Shown in pieces: positions 8,561 through 20,013 of a stretch of DNA of 64,000 nt. Below the pieces are notes generated by a model. The model was not told where the DNA came from and did not search any database. It saw only the letters and a program-made list of their open reading frames with translations. A program made the translations under genes and the position numbers. This DNA is from Atopobium sp. (GTDB lineage Bacteria; Actinomycetota; Coriobacteriia; Coriobacteriales; Atopobiaceae). The stretch is from assembly GCA_015259105.1 (NCBI GenBank), contig JABZGZ010000001.1, forward strand, positions 54,137 through 118,136, in the 5' to 3' direction. Each line of letters starts with the position of its first letter. Position 1 is the first letter of the stretch.

Positions 8561-11500
8561 ATGCCTAAGGTTTCTTTTGTAATTCCTGCATACAACATCG
8601 AATCGTACATCGGGCGTTGTATTCAAAGCGTAAAGAATCAGACGTTTGGTGATTTTGAAGCAATTATTGTTGATGACGCCTCAACAGATTCCACTCCAGA
8701 GAAAATCGTTACGGCAGTAGGGGATGACAAAAGGTTCAAAGTTGTTACTCATGCAACTAACCAGGGACTTCATCTTGCACGTAAAACTGCTGCAGCTCAC
8801 ACAAAAGGCGAGTGGGTCTTTTGCCTAGACGGTGACGATGAGGTTACTCCTGATTTTCTTGAGCAGGTAGTTGCTCGTATTGATCAGAACCCTGTTGATA
8901 TTCTCCACCTTGGCATTACCGTTATTCCAGAAAATGGTGTTGACCCAGCTGATGCAAAGTCTTTTGAAAGCTACATTAACCAACAATCAGACTTTACTCA
9001 GGGTGACGATATCCTTCGCATTATTTATGATGAGGGTTATGGGCAGAAGCTTGATTGGCGCGCTACGCAACGCTTGTATCGCGGAGAGCTTTTCCGCTCT
9101 GCCTTTGCAGAGATGACTTCGGAGCGCCTGGTAAGAGCAGAAGATGCCTATGAGGTATTTATCCTGGCAGATAAGGCTCAGACTGCCGATGGTTTTGAGT
9201 CTTGCAGAGGCTTTTTGTACCACTATGGCATCGGAGTAACTGGTGCTTCTCGTATTTCTTTAGATAAATTTGGAGAGTTCTGCTATCAGTTCTTAGACAA
9301 CATTGATCAAGTAGAACTTTATATTGGCAAGTCAGATAACATTGCTCACATTAATTCGTTTAGGGGCATGAAGCATAGATTGCTGGAGCTTTTGAGTGCT
9401 GAGTGGAGATTCCGACTTGCTCCTGAAGATCAAGAGGCTGCTCTTGAGCCGTTTGCTATCCTCTTTGGACCCTCAGTAGCAGCTCGAGAGCTCTATCGCT
9501 TTGTAAGGGATATTGCTTACGAGGCTATTGCTACTGGAACCGAGCTTCCAGAAGACAGTGATGCCTATCGCTACAGGACGTATGCAAAGAAATATGCTGC
9601 TCTCATGCATCAGGATGAGGGACTGTCGTTTGATAGGGCAGTTCGCATGAAACAGATTGCCGATGAGCACATGGAATATCTAGAAAGAAAGCATATGGTA
9701 AAGATGTTTGAGCAGCAGCCTATTCGCATTCTTATCACTTCTCATAAAGATGTTGATGTTCCCGCAAGCAATTACCTTCAACCTATCCAGGTAGGACCAG
9801 GTCAGAAGACCAATCGCTTTACGTATATGCTCCACGACGATGAGGGCGATAACATTACCGAGAAAAACCCAATGTACTGTGAGATGACTACGCAGTATTG
9901 GGCATGGAAGAACATCACAAATGCTCGCTATGTTGGCTTTGGTCATTATCGTCGCTACTTTAACTTTACCGATACGGTTTATCCAGAAAATCCGTTTGGT
10001 GAGGTTATGGATGACTTCATTGATGAGGACGCCATCAAGAAATATGGTCTTGATGACCAGACTATTGCTCAGTGTATTGAAGGCTATGACCTTATTACCA
10101 CGGGAGTAAAGGATATTCGCAAATTCCCTGGAAGCGCTAACACACCTCTTGAGCAGTACCATGCTGCTCCATTGCTTCATCCAAAGGATATGGATACTAT
10201 GGCTGCGCTTATTGTTGAGCGTCACCCAGAGTATACAGAGGATGTAAACGCTTTTCTCAACGGCCATCAGCAGTGCTTCTGTAACATGTACATCATGCGT
10301 AAAGAGCTCTTTGACCGCTATGCTGCATGGGTGTTCCCACTTGTTGACGAGTGGACTGCTCGTACTGATATGTCTACGTACAGCAAAGAGGCCCTAAGAA
10401 CTCCAGGTCATCTGACTGAGCGTCTCTTTAATATCTGGCGTATGCATATGCTGCGTACAGAGGGCAAAAACTGGAAGGTAAAAGAGCTTCAGTGCATTCA
10501 CTTTACCAATCCAGAGCCTCGTCAGAAGTTCATTCCTCTCTTTGAAGAGAAGCCTGAGATTGCAAGCCAGAACGTTGTTCCTGTTGTCTTTGCAGCAGAT
10601 AACAACTACGTTCCAATTCTTACCTGCGCTATGGGTTCAATGCTTGAAAACGCCGACCCTAACCGCTTCTACGACGTGGTTGTCCTTAACACCAATATCG
10701 GCGGCTCAAAGCAGGAGATGGTTAAGAAGTACTTCTCGCGTTATAAGAATGCTCGTATTACGTTCTATAACGTGTGGCGCATGGTCAAAGACTACAAGCT
10801 AGACACTAATAACGCGCATATTAGTGTGGAGACATACTTCCGTTTCTTGGCTCAAGACATTCTTTCTGCTTACGATAAGGTTGTCTATCTAGACTCTGAC
10901 CTTGTGGTTAACGGTAATGTTGCTGAACTTTTTGATGTAAGAATGGGCAACAATCTTATTGCCGCAACGCTTGATATTGATTATCTGGCAAACCTTAACG
11001 TCCGTGGTGGAGACCGCATGAAGTACAGCCTTGACGTGCTTAACCTCAAGAATCCTTATGCGTACTTCCAGGCGGGAGTTATGGTCTTCAATACCGCTGA
11101 ACTGCGCCGCTATCACACTGTTCCAGAATGGTTGCGCATTGCATCCAATCCAATCTTTATCTACAACGATCAAGATATTCTGAACAGCGAGTGCCAGGGT
11201 CGCGTTGTCTATCTCCCTGCTGACTGGAACGTGACGCATAACATTTTTGGACGTGCCGAGAAACTCTATCCAATGGCACCAAATAGCGTCTTTGATGATT
11301 ATCAGGCAGCACGTCGTGCCCCAAAGATTGTTCACTTTGCTGGTGCTATTAAGCCTTGGCAGAACGCTAGCTGCGACATGGCGTCCTATTTCTGGAAGTA
11401 CGCGCGCAACACTCCGTTCTACGAGGTTATTATTCAGGACATGGTGCCAGGCGCTAGAAATGACGCCGACGTCACAGAGTTCCACGAGCGCGCGCTTTCT

Positions 11501-11605
11501 GATGCAAGTCCTCTGCGCAAGATTATTGACCCCATTGCACCTTATGGCAGCGCAAGGCGAGAAGCCCTTAAGGCCCTTGGTAGAACCTTAAGAGGACGCA
11601 AATAA
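8561..11605 (+). CDS. Three-domain glycosyltransferase: GT2 - DUF4422 - GT8
   Basis: A 1014-residue protein with three sugar-transfer modules. Residues 1-~230: GT2 fold (VSFVIPAYNIESYIGRC, VDDAST, and LDGDDE as the metal motif). About 390-660: a DUF4422 module (ILITSHKDVDVP, YVGFGHYRRYF), a domain found in capsule and glycan clusters. About 690-960: a GT8 module (VVFAADNNYVPILTCAMGSM, YLDSDLVVN as DxD, and a late HFAGAIKPW). AAGGAG lies upstream of ATG. It stands alone with its own terminator, so it likely builds a surface glycan by consecutive transfers. Acceptors and sugars are unknown. Confidence 0.9.
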   Translation: MPKVSFVIPAYNIESYIGRCIQSVKNQTFGDFEAIIVDDASTDSTPEKIVTAVGDDKRFKVVTHATNQGLHLARKTAAAHTKGEWVFCLDGDDEVTPDFLEQVVARIDQNPVDILHLGITVIPENGVDPADAKSFESYINQQSDFTQGDDILRIIYDEGYGQKLDWRATQRLYRGELFRSAFAEMTSERLVRAEDAYEVFILADKAQTADGFESCRGFLYHYGIGVTGASRISLDKFGEFCYQFLDNIDQVELYIGKSDNIAHINSFRGMKHRLLELLSAEWRFRLAPEDQEAALEPFAILFGPSVAARELYRFVRDIAYEAIATGTELPEDSDAYRYRTYAKKYAALMHQDEGLSFDRAVRMKQIADEHMEYLERKHMVKMFEQQPIRILITSHKDVDVPASNYLQPIQVGPGQKTNRFTYMLHDDEGDNITEKNPMYCEMTTQYWAWKNITNARYVGFGHYRRYFNFTDTVYPENPFGEVMDDFIDEDAIKKYGLDDQTIAQCIEGYDLITTGVKDIRKFPGSANTPLEQYHAAPLLHPKDMDTMAALIVERHPEYTEDVNAFLNGHQQCFCNMYIMRKELFDRYAAWVFPLVDEWTARTDMSTYSKEALRTPGHLTERLFNIWRMHMLRTEGKNWKVKELQCIHFTNPEPRQKFIPLFEEKPEIASQNVVPVVFAADNNYVPILTCAMGSMLENADPNRFYDVVVLNTNIGGSKQEMVKKYFSRYKNARITFYNVWRMVKDYKLDTNNAHISVETYFRFLAQDILSAYDKVVYLDSDLVVNGNVAELFDVRMGNNLIAATLDIDYLANLNVRGGDRMKYSLDVLNLKNPYAYFQAGVMVFNTAELRRYHTVPEWLRIASNPIFIYNDQDILNSECQGRVVYLPADWNVTHNIFGRAEKLYPMAPNSVFDDYQAARRAPKIVHFAGAIKPWQNASCDMASYFWKYARNTPFYEVIIQDMVPGARNDADVTEFHERALSDASPLRKIIDPIAPYGSARREALKALGRTLRGRK

Positions 11606-13777
<2,172 letters not shown>

Positions 13778-13847
13778 ATGTGCATGGTTAGTAACAAGGT
13801 GTTGATTTATAATGCTTCATTACCGTCAGTAAAAAGGAGGCGACCAA

Positions 13848-14030
13848 ATGAACCTACTAAAAAGTAAGTATGTTTCTCTTGGAATGATGTTTTTGATTTT
13901 AGCAATCATCCTGGGTGCAGCATCAAACGTTAATGACCTCTTTATCGGTATGCTCTATGGCATTTCTCTAGGAATATTGATTTTAGGATTGCTTGTAACT
14001 CAAAAAAGATTGCCTTTATGTAATCGATAA
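13848..14030 (+). CDS. Small two-helix membrane protein
   Basis: A 60-residue protein with two predicted membrane helices (residues ~9-26 and ~31-50) and a basic end. AAGGAGG is ideally spaced before the ATG, and a perfect TATAAT lies at 13808-13813, so expression is likely. The function is not recognised. It precedes the Spx/ArsC-like gene by 20 bases and may share its transcript. Confidence 0.65.
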   Translation: MNLLKSKYVSLGMMFLILAIILGAASNVNDLFIGMLYGISLGILILGLLVTQKRLPLCNR

Positions 14031-14050
14031 TTGATCCAAAGGGCACAGCC

Positions 14051-14419
14051 ATGGCAGATAAAAACATTTTGGTTCTTTGCTATTCTCGCTGCACTACCTG
14101 TAAGAGAGCTCTTAAATGGCTTGATGAACACGGTGTTTCTTATACACTGCGTGATATTAAAGAGGAGAATCCAACTGCAGAAGAGCTTGCTGAGTGGCAC
14201 AAACTGAGCGGTCTCTCCATCAGGAAATTCTTCAATACTTCAGGCATGGTGTATCGCGATAATAACATCAAGGAGCAGCTTGATGCAGGTATGAGCGATA
14301 GTGATGCCTATAAGTTGCTTGCTACCACAGGTATGCTGGTAAAGCGCCCCTTGGTGGTTGCAGGCAATACTATCTTGCTTGGGTTTAAAGAACCTGCATG
14401 GGAAGAAGCACTTCTGTAA
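14051..14419 (+). CDS. Spx/ArsC-family thioredoxin-fold protein
   Basis: A 122-residue protein of the ArsC/Spx/YffB superfamily. The N-terminal redox motif is RCTTC (Cys14 and Cys17), followed by KRALKWLDEHGVSY, IKEENPTAEELAEW and the later KRPLVV segment with the conserved Arg-Pro. The family includes arsenate reductases and the Spx transcription regulator; length and CxxC fit the Spx/YusI side, but direct RNA polymerase binding cannot be read from sequence alone. The ribosome site is weak (AAAGGGCA). Confidence 0.85.
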   Translation: MADKNILVLCYSRCTTCKRALKWLDEHGVSYTLRDIKEENPTAEELAEWHKLSGLSIRKFFNTSGMVYRDNNIKEQLDAGMSDSDAYKLLATTGMLVKRPLVVAGNTILLGFKEPAWEEALL

Positions 14420-14495
14420 AATCAACTTTTGCGGTTTGTGTTTTTGTAGCATGCGCTTTTACAGCATGCGTCAGATTGTAGATAAGCGTTAGTAA

Positions 14496-14525
14496 AAAAG
14501 GCAGCTACTCAAGTAGTTGCCTTTT
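14496..14525. terminator. Terminator between converging genes
   Basis: A 14-bp stem (AAAAGGCAGCTACT / AGTAGTTGCCTTTT, one wobble pair) with a two-base loop ends in a T-rich stretch on both strands. It lies between the Spx-like gene and the phospholipase-like gene that converge here. Confidence 0.85.
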
Positions 14526-14571
14526 CTCTTACGTGTTTGAATATGCATCGCTTTTGGTGTTTTGTTGCAAG

Positions 14572-15537
14572 CTAGTCCTCGTCATCAACCATTTCTACAA
14601 CAGGTTTACCCATGTAATTGATGCCGTCAACCAGCTCTTCTAATGTGATTCGCTGGCCCAAAATAGTTGCCTGAACAAGCTCTTTGTAGAACTCACGAGC
14701 TTCATCCATAAGATCAAGAATGCTTTCAGTCTTGATCTCTCCTGTGTAAGGCTCTTTCCAAGGTAGACGCTTGAGGTTTGCCGTAGGGAAGTCCTCGGTT
14801 TTAACAATACGATGGGCCATCGCCGCAACATATGAATTGTTTGAAGGACGCATGAACTTCTCGGTCTTATACAAAACGTCAGGAAGCTTGGTGGTGTACT
14901 TAGGATCAGTACGCTCTACAGTGTGGTAGATGCGAGCGTAATCCTGAAGGGCCTTCTCGTACTCACCAACGCCAACATTAAGGTCAAATACCTGAAGCGC
15001 TACTTGCGAGAAGAGCGCGCCACCAACGTGCTTGGTTGATTCAATTGCTTCAAGCACCTCAGCTGGGGGAAACGTTTCAACGGTAGTATGGCGCAAGTGC
15101 CAGAGAAGGTATGAGTCTAAATCTGTCTCGATAATAGGATGGAGTTCTCTGTAGGCATTCTTGAGAGATGGTTCCGCCTCAATCAATGCATCTTGCTGGG
15201 AATACACAAATGGATGGACAATTCTATCCAGGGCGTAGTGTGCTAAAAGGCCAAGCGCAAACGCACGACCAGCGGGCATGTCGCTCTGCGGTAGGCGAGA
15301 AACACCATCGCGAATAGAAAGAAACGCGTCAACAATATGACCCGCATGCATACGACGATGTAGTCTATTGCAGGCAAGCGAGTGGTTTGGCCAGGCAAGA
15401 TGACGTGCTAGGAAGGGATCAGGACCCTGGTTTCCAAGAAGGAATGCATTGACCTCTGCATCAGTTGCAACAAGCTCTTGTGGTAAATCATGAACCACCT
15501 CTGCGCCAAACAGATAGTGGGTTATTAAAGCAGGCAT
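14572..15537 (-). CDS. Zinc-dependent phospholipase C-like protein
   Basis: A 321-residue protein of the zinc-dependent phospholipase C/S1-P1 nuclease-like family. Seen: N-terminal MPALITHYLFG, GNQGPDPFL, RLHRRMHAGHIVDAFLS, and the histidine motif GLLAHYALDRIVHPFVY with later ELHPIIETDLD, all in the order expected for metal ligands. There is no signal peptide, unlike secreted phospholipases, so it is probably cytoplasmic and its substrate is uncertain. AAGGAG precedes the start on the minus strand. It stands as a single gene divergent from mntP. Confidence 0.82.
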   Translation of the reverse strand: MPALITHYLFGAEVVHDLPQELVATDAEVNAFLLGNQGPDPFLARHLAWPNHSLACNRLHRRMHAGHIVDAFLSIRDGVSRLPQSDMPAGRAFALGLLAHYALDRIVHPFVYSQQDALIEAEPSLKNAYRELHPIIETDLDSYLLWHLRHTTVETFPPAEVLEAIESTKHVGGALFSQVALQVFDLNVGVGEYEKALQDYARIYHTVERTDPKYTTKLPDVLYKTEKFMRPSNNSYVAAMAHRIVKTEDFPTANLKRLPWKEPYTGEIKTESILDLMDEAREFYKELVQATILGQRITLEELVDGINYMGKPVVEMVDDED

Positions 15538-15642
15538 AGGACTCCTTGTAGTTTTTCAATATAAGAGTAGCCCAAAATAGCTTATAGGCGTTAAAATTTC
15601 TCCTTCGTGTTACAAGATTTAATGATACTTGGGAACTGACAC

Positions 15643-16221
15643 ATGGGTCTACTTGAAATTTTAATGCTTGGTGTGGCGCTTGCAACAGATGCATTCTCTG
15701 TCACTATCTCTAATACTTTTGCCTTTGATGACCATAGGGTTTCTCGCCTCATGCGTATGCCTCTTTTCTTTGGCCTCTTTCAGTTTGGTATGCCTCTTGC
15801 CGGTTATTTTGTTGGCGGCATTGCAGCAGAATTGATTGAGAAGTATGCAGGAATGGTCTCTTTAGTCATCCTTGGCTTCATCGGTTCAAACATGCTGTAC
15901 AGCGGCTATAAGGCGCTCAAAGAAGACGCTTCTGAGGAAGAAGACGAAGAAGCTCAGCAAGACTCTACGACGCTCTCTTTTGGAAAGCTGCTCTTTCAAG
16001 CTGTTGCTACAGCAATTGACGCATTTGCTGTTGGTGTAAGTTTTAGGGCACATAGTGTAGACATTTTGGTTGCCTCGGCGCTCTTTGGCATTATTACTGC
16101 CATTCTCTGCACCATTGCTCTGTTCATTGGCAAAAAACTTGGTTCTCTTCTGGGCGACCGTGCCGAGATGGTGGGCGGAATAGTACTTATCCTGATTGGA
16201 CTAAAAGCCTTTTTTGGATAA
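15643..16221 (+). CDS. mntP: Manganese efflux pump MntP
   Basis: A 192-residue membrane protein with six helices arranged as two DUF204 repeats. The paired acidic motifs ALATDAFSVTIS near the N-terminus and TAIDAFAVGVSF in the second half are the MntP signature and carry the conserved Asp residues. An acidic loop (EDASEEEDEEAQQD) joins the halves. The 105-base upstream gap shows no recognisable yybP-ykoY riboswitch. The function, Mn2+ export, is from the family. Confidence 0.93.
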   Translation: MGLLEILMLGVALATDAFSVTISNTFAFDDHRVSRLMRMPLFFGLFQFGMPLAGYFVGGIAAELIEKYAGMVSLVILGFIGSNMLYSGYKALKEDASEEEDEEAQQDSTTLSFGKLLFQAVATAIDAFAVGVSFRAHSVDILVASALFGIITAILCTIALFIGKKLGSLLGDRAEMVGGIVLILIGLKAFFG

Positions 16222-16265
16222 AATCTGTTTGACCAGACGGATTATGTAGCAGGTAAGGAGGTAGT

Positions 16266-17552
16266 GTGAAGTTTATCCCAGATTGTCTGCGCCAGAAGAT
16301 GCATAAAACTTTTGGACCAAAAGACCCTGATGAGAAGATTACTCCACCAACTGCCACTTCTGTTACAAGAACCTCATTTATTATCCTGGCTGTCTCGGCG
16401 GTTGCTGCACCTGTAATAGCTACGGTAGCAAATGTTTTGAGCCCAGGAATTTCTTATGTTCAGCAGGAGCTTCTTCCTCCACAGCTTAATTCAAAAGTTC
16501 CAGGCTACGCTCGAGCGCTTATTCAACTTGCGCAACGAGAGGGCTCCCTCAATCTTTTATGTACTTCAAAAGAAGCGGTAAAGTCCCTGGTAGAAACATA
16601 TTCAAGAATGTTTTCTATGCCTGTTACGGTGGGTGAGGCAACAGAGGAAGAAATTCAGGAGTTTATTCAGCAAACATATACTTCTGGTAAGAGTTCGGAG
16701 TCTGAAACTTCTGATACCAAATCTGGTACTGATTGGGGTTTTGAGAAACCCGATGTCATTTTCTTGGCAAGCGAAGCTCTCATGCAAAATTTTGAGACTT
16801 CCGCATATTGTCAACCGTTTGAAGTTTCTTCAACAGACCAGTATGTGCGCCCTGAGTTTTTTGACGCCAACGGACACTGGTATGCCTACGCTGCAGATCC
16901 ATTGGTTTTACTGGTAAATCAAGAACGCCTTAATGAGAAAAAGATTTTGCGTCCTCACGAATGGACCGATCTTCTTACAGATGGCCTGCGTGGAAGGTAT
17001 GTTATTCCTGACCCCGCACTTACGTATACGGGCAAGAAGTTTGAATCGCTCTTTTTAGGCCAGTATGGTATGGATAAAGGCGCTCAAATTATCCAAAGTT
17101 TGTTTGAAAATGTTGACGCATTTTCTGAGAGTACCCATCAAGCTATTAGAGACACAGGATTTGGCAGGTACAGGGCTTGTGTTTGTCCGCTGAGCGCTGC
17201 TTATAGGGCAATTACTAAAGACGATTTTGATAATCTTTCAGTTATTCTGCCAGGCACTTCTTATTTCTCTACGATAAGGTCATTTGTATGCCAGGGGTCA
17301 AAACATACGTATTCAGCGTATTTATGGCAGGAATTTATTACCAAACGAGATTCTGCTGAACACATGGGAGAAATGGACTCGTTCTTCTCGCCAGTTATTG
17401 AGGGAACACCAACGCCTTGGTATGCGGATCGTCTGAATTTGACAGCAGTAAGTGAATCAATGCAGATAGCTCCTGCTCCCACCGATGCTGAAGGCAATCT
17501 CATCAAGCTTGAAGACGTCCATGCTGCATACAGTAAGTTGGTCAACGCATAA
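16266..17552 (+). CDS. Orphan extracellular solute-binding protein (iron/thiamine-type)
   Basis: A 428-residue protein starting at GTG with TAAGGAGGT upstream. It has an N-terminal membrane helix (TSFIILAVSAVAAPVIATVANVL, given in part: residues ~35-57) and no lipobox cysteine, so it is probably membrane-anchored outside the cell. The rest resembles type-2 periplasmic binding proteins of the Fbp/ThiB group (KPDVIFLAS, DPLVLLVNQERL, YVIPDPALTYTGKKFESL). No permease or ATPase gene is adjacent. The ligand is unknown. Confidence 0.75.
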   Translation: MKFIPDCLRQKMHKTFGPKDPDEKITPPTATSVTRTSFIILAVSAVAAPVIATVANVLSPGISYVQQELLPPQLNSKVPGYARALIQLAQREGSLNLLCTSKEAVKSLVETYSRMFSMPVTVGEATEEEIQEFIQQTYTSGKSSESETSDTKSGTDWGFEKPDVIFLASEALMQNFETSAYCQPFEVSSTDQYVRPEFFDANGHWYAYAADPLVLLVNQERLNEKKILRPHEWTDLLTDGLRGRYVIPDPALTYTGKKFESLFLGQYGMDKGAQIIQSLFENVDAFSESTHQAIRDTGFGRYRACVCPLSAAYRAITKDDFDNLSVILPGTSYFSTIRSFVCQGSKHTYSAYLWQEFITKRDSAEHMGEMDSFFSPVIEGTPTPWYADRLNLTAVSESMQIAPAPTDAEGNLIKLEDVHAAYSKLVNA

Positions 17553-17583
17553 CCTTTGCCACATCTTATGAGTTTGGATACAA

Positions 17584-17612
17584 AAAACGGCCCAGGTAAA
17601 CTAAGCCGTTTT
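17584..17612. terminator. Terminator between the binding protein and glnN
   Basis: An 8-bp stem AAAACGGC / GCCGTTTT with a 13-base loop. On the minus strand it continues into six T residues, so it fits best as the end of the glnN transcript and can also stop the + strand gene. Confidence 0.7.
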
Positions 17613-17627
17613 GCTGTATAGATGGAG

Positions 17628-17653
17628 TGGCGAGAAGACCGGGTTTCTCGCCA
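17628..17653. repeat. Inverted pair of the GGCGAGAA motif
   Basis: TGGCGAGAA (17628-17636) and TTCTCGCCA (17645-17653) form a 9-bp perfect inverted repeat with an 8-base loop, in the gap between two converging genes. It has no T tract. The right arm is part of the long motif form GGGTTTCTCGCCA. Confidence 0.7.
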
Positions 17654-17671
17654 AGAAGCCCTGATGAAGAA

Positions 17672-19765
17672 TTAGACGTAGAAGAGCATCTTGTTGTAGC
17701 TAGGAACTGGCCACCAGTCGTGTCCGCAGATGAGCTCCATGGAGTCAACGGCGCTGCGCAGGCGGGCCATAGCAGGAAGAACTTCATTGCAGTAGTATTC
17801 GCACTGCTCCTGAGGCTGATCTTTCATCTGGTGAGCTGTGGTATTGATCTCATCAAGGCTGTTGGTAGCTGCATAAATCTCGTCAATACCTGCGGTGAGC
17901 TTCTCAACAATCTCTGTTTCTGCAGCGCTCTTGATACCAATAGCCTGCTTAGCAGCAACTGAAGAGGCAACATCACTTGAGTAGGTAAAGAGGGCAGGTA
18001 GATACATGTGGCGCGTCATATACAGCATGGTACGAGCCTCAATGTTGAGAACCTTAGCGTATTGCTCTGCCTTTGCAACGTAGCGAGCCTGTGCTTCTGC
18101 CTGGGAAAGAACACCATAGCGCTCAAAGAGCTCAATGTTCTCTGGAGCAATCATTGCGGGAAGCGCCTCAGGGGTGGTGCGGAGGTTTGGAAGACCGCGC
18201 TCCTCGGCAAGTTTCTCCCAATCGCCTGAGTAGCCATTGCCTTCAAAGAGAATGCGCTCGTGAGCTTTGAAGGTATCAATAACCCATCTCAAAGCTTCCT
18301 TTGTGAAGTTCTCTTCAGAAGCATTTGAAAGATCGTTTGCAAAGCGGTCGCACTGCTCGGCAACAATGGTGTTCAAAATGACGTTAGGATCAGAGAGGTT
18401 CTGCTGGCTGCCGCACATACGGAACTCAAACTTGTTACCAGTAAACGCAAAGGGGCTGGTACGGTTTCTGTCTGTGTTGTCCCTAAGGACTGCAGGTAGT
18501 GTTGGTACGCCAAGGTCCATGCGAGTGCGCTTTGCACCGTGAACATCAGAGCCAGTGATAAGATCATCAACAATTACAGAAAGCGCAGCGCCTAAGAAGA
18601 CTGAGACAATCGCAGGAGGAGCTTCGTTTGCGCCAAGACGGTGATCGTTTCCAGCAGATGCAACAGACATGCGCAGAAGGTCTGCATGAGAGTCAACAGC
18701 GGCAACAAGGCACGCAAGGAAGACCAGGAAGCGAAGGTTCTCGCCAGGTTTATCGCCAGGTTCGAGCAGGTTCTCGTTGTCTGCAGAGAGTGACCAGTTG
18801 TCGTGCTTACCAGAGCCATTGACGTACTCAAAGGGCTTCTCGTGCTCAAGGCAGGCAAGACCGTGATGCGGTGCAAGAAGCTTGAGCTTCTCCATGGTTA
18901 GAAGGTTGTTGTCAATAGCAAGTGCGCCCTGCTCAAAGACAGGTGCAAGCTCATGCTGGCAAGGAGCAACCTCGTTATGCTTGGTCTTTGCAGGGATACC
19001 CAGCTTCCAGAGCTCGTCATCAAGCTCTTTCATGAAGTTGTTGACGGTTGGGCGAATAGCGCCAAAGTAGTGCTCGTCAAGTTCCTGACCCTTGCTTGGT
19101 TCGCAACCAAAGAGGGTACGACCACAAAGGATAAGGTCAGGGCGCTGCTCAAAGTCTTCCTCTTTGATAAGGAAGTACTCCTGCTCAGGACCAATGTTTG
19201 TGACAACGCGAGAAGGCTCTTGTCCAAAGAGCGCAAGAACGCGCTTGGCCTGCTTCTCTAGGGCAACCTGGGAACGAAGCAGAGGAGTGCGCTTATCCAG
19301 CGCTTCTCCGGTATATGAAATAAATGCAGTTGGAATGCAGAGGACTTCATCTTTGATGAAAGTTGGGCTTGCAGGATCCCAAACCGTGTAACCGCGAGCC
19401 TCAAAAGTGGCGCGTAGGCCGCCAGAAGGGAAGCTTGATGCGTCAGGCTCGCCCTGTACCAGCTCTTTTCCCGAGAAGGACATCAAAATAGTGCCGTTTC
19501 CCTGAGGAGTCATAAAGCTGTCGTGCTTCTCGGAAGTAATACCTGTGAGAGGCTGGAACCAGTGCGTGAAGTGAGTAGCACCTTTTTCAAGTGCCCACTC
19601 TTTCATGGCATGCGCAACCTCGTTTGCAATGTCGAGGTCAAGCGGTTTGCCGTCCTGGATAACACTACGAAGTTTCTTGTACGTTGGCCTTGGCAGACGT
19701 TCTTGCATGTCTGCGTCGGTAAAGAGAAGTGAGCCAAATTCCTGAGAAACTTTGTCGTGAGCCAC
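17672..19765 (-). CDS. glnN: Glutamine synthetase type III (GlnN)
   Basis: A 697-residue glutamine synthetase, the size of the type III family rather than the ~450-residue type I. It makes glutamine from glutamate, ammonia and ATP. Seen: [21 protein letters not shown], the histidine-rich [17 protein letters not shown], the active-site flap region and [12 protein letters not shown], and [13 protein letters not shown] at 19765 is chosen because AAGGAGGGG lies just upstream; a longer frame to 19822 has no ribosome site. It forms a single-gene unit divergent from polA. Confidence 0.95.
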   Translation of the reverse strand: MAHDKVSQEFGSLLFTDADMQERLPRPTYKKLRSVIQDGKPLDLDIANEVAHAMKEWALEKGATHFTHWFQPLTGITSEKHDSFMTPQGNGTILMSFSGKELVQGEPDASSFPSGGLRATFEARGYTVWDPASPTFIKDEVLCIPTAFISYTGEALDKRTPLLRSQVALEKQAKRVLALFGQEPSRVVTNIGPEQEYFLIKEEDFEQRPDLILCGRTLFGCEPSKGQELDEHYFGAIRPTVNNFMKELDDELWKLGIPAKTKHNEVAPCQHELAPVFEQGALAIDNNLLTMEKLKLLAPHHGLACLEHEKPFEYVNGSGKHDNWSLSADNENLLEPGDKPGENLRFLVFLACLVAAVDSHADLLRMSVASAGNDHRLGANEAPPAIVSVFLGAALSVIVDDLITGSDVHGAKRTRMDLGVPTLPAVLRDNTDRNRTSPFAFTGNKFEFRMCGSQQNLSDPNVILNTIVAEQCDRFANDLSNASEENFTKEALRWVIDTFKAHERILFEGNGYSGDWEKLAEERGLPNLRTTPEALPAMIAPENIELFERYGVLSQAEAQARYVAKAEQYAKVLNIEARTMLYMTRHMYLPALFTYSSDVASSVAAKQAIGIKSAAETEIVEKLTAGIDEIYAATNSLDEINTTAHQMKDQPQEQCEYYCNEVLPAMARLRSAVDSMELICGHDWWPVPSYNKMLFYV

Positions 19766-20013
19766 AGCCCCTCCTTGTGGGTAAATGCTGGCAGTTAGTC
19801 TGTTTTCTCGCGTGCTGGGCACGTTATGTTGGTTGTTATTTTCGCACGTTTGGAAGAGTCAGAGTGGCGAGGATGCAAACAGAAACATAACGATTACAAA
19901 AAATTTTGGCCGCTGCCCAAATGAGATGTGGGCTTTGTTTCCATGGGCTCTGGCGCGCATAAGCAGAGGAAGTCTTAGTACAATAGAAGCACACAAAACT
20001 AAGAGGAGCAGGT

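Noticed and set aside
15538..15642. Manganese riboswitch (yybP-ykoY) before mntP
   Set aside because: The gap is only 105 bases and the expected paired helices and conserved loops were not found.
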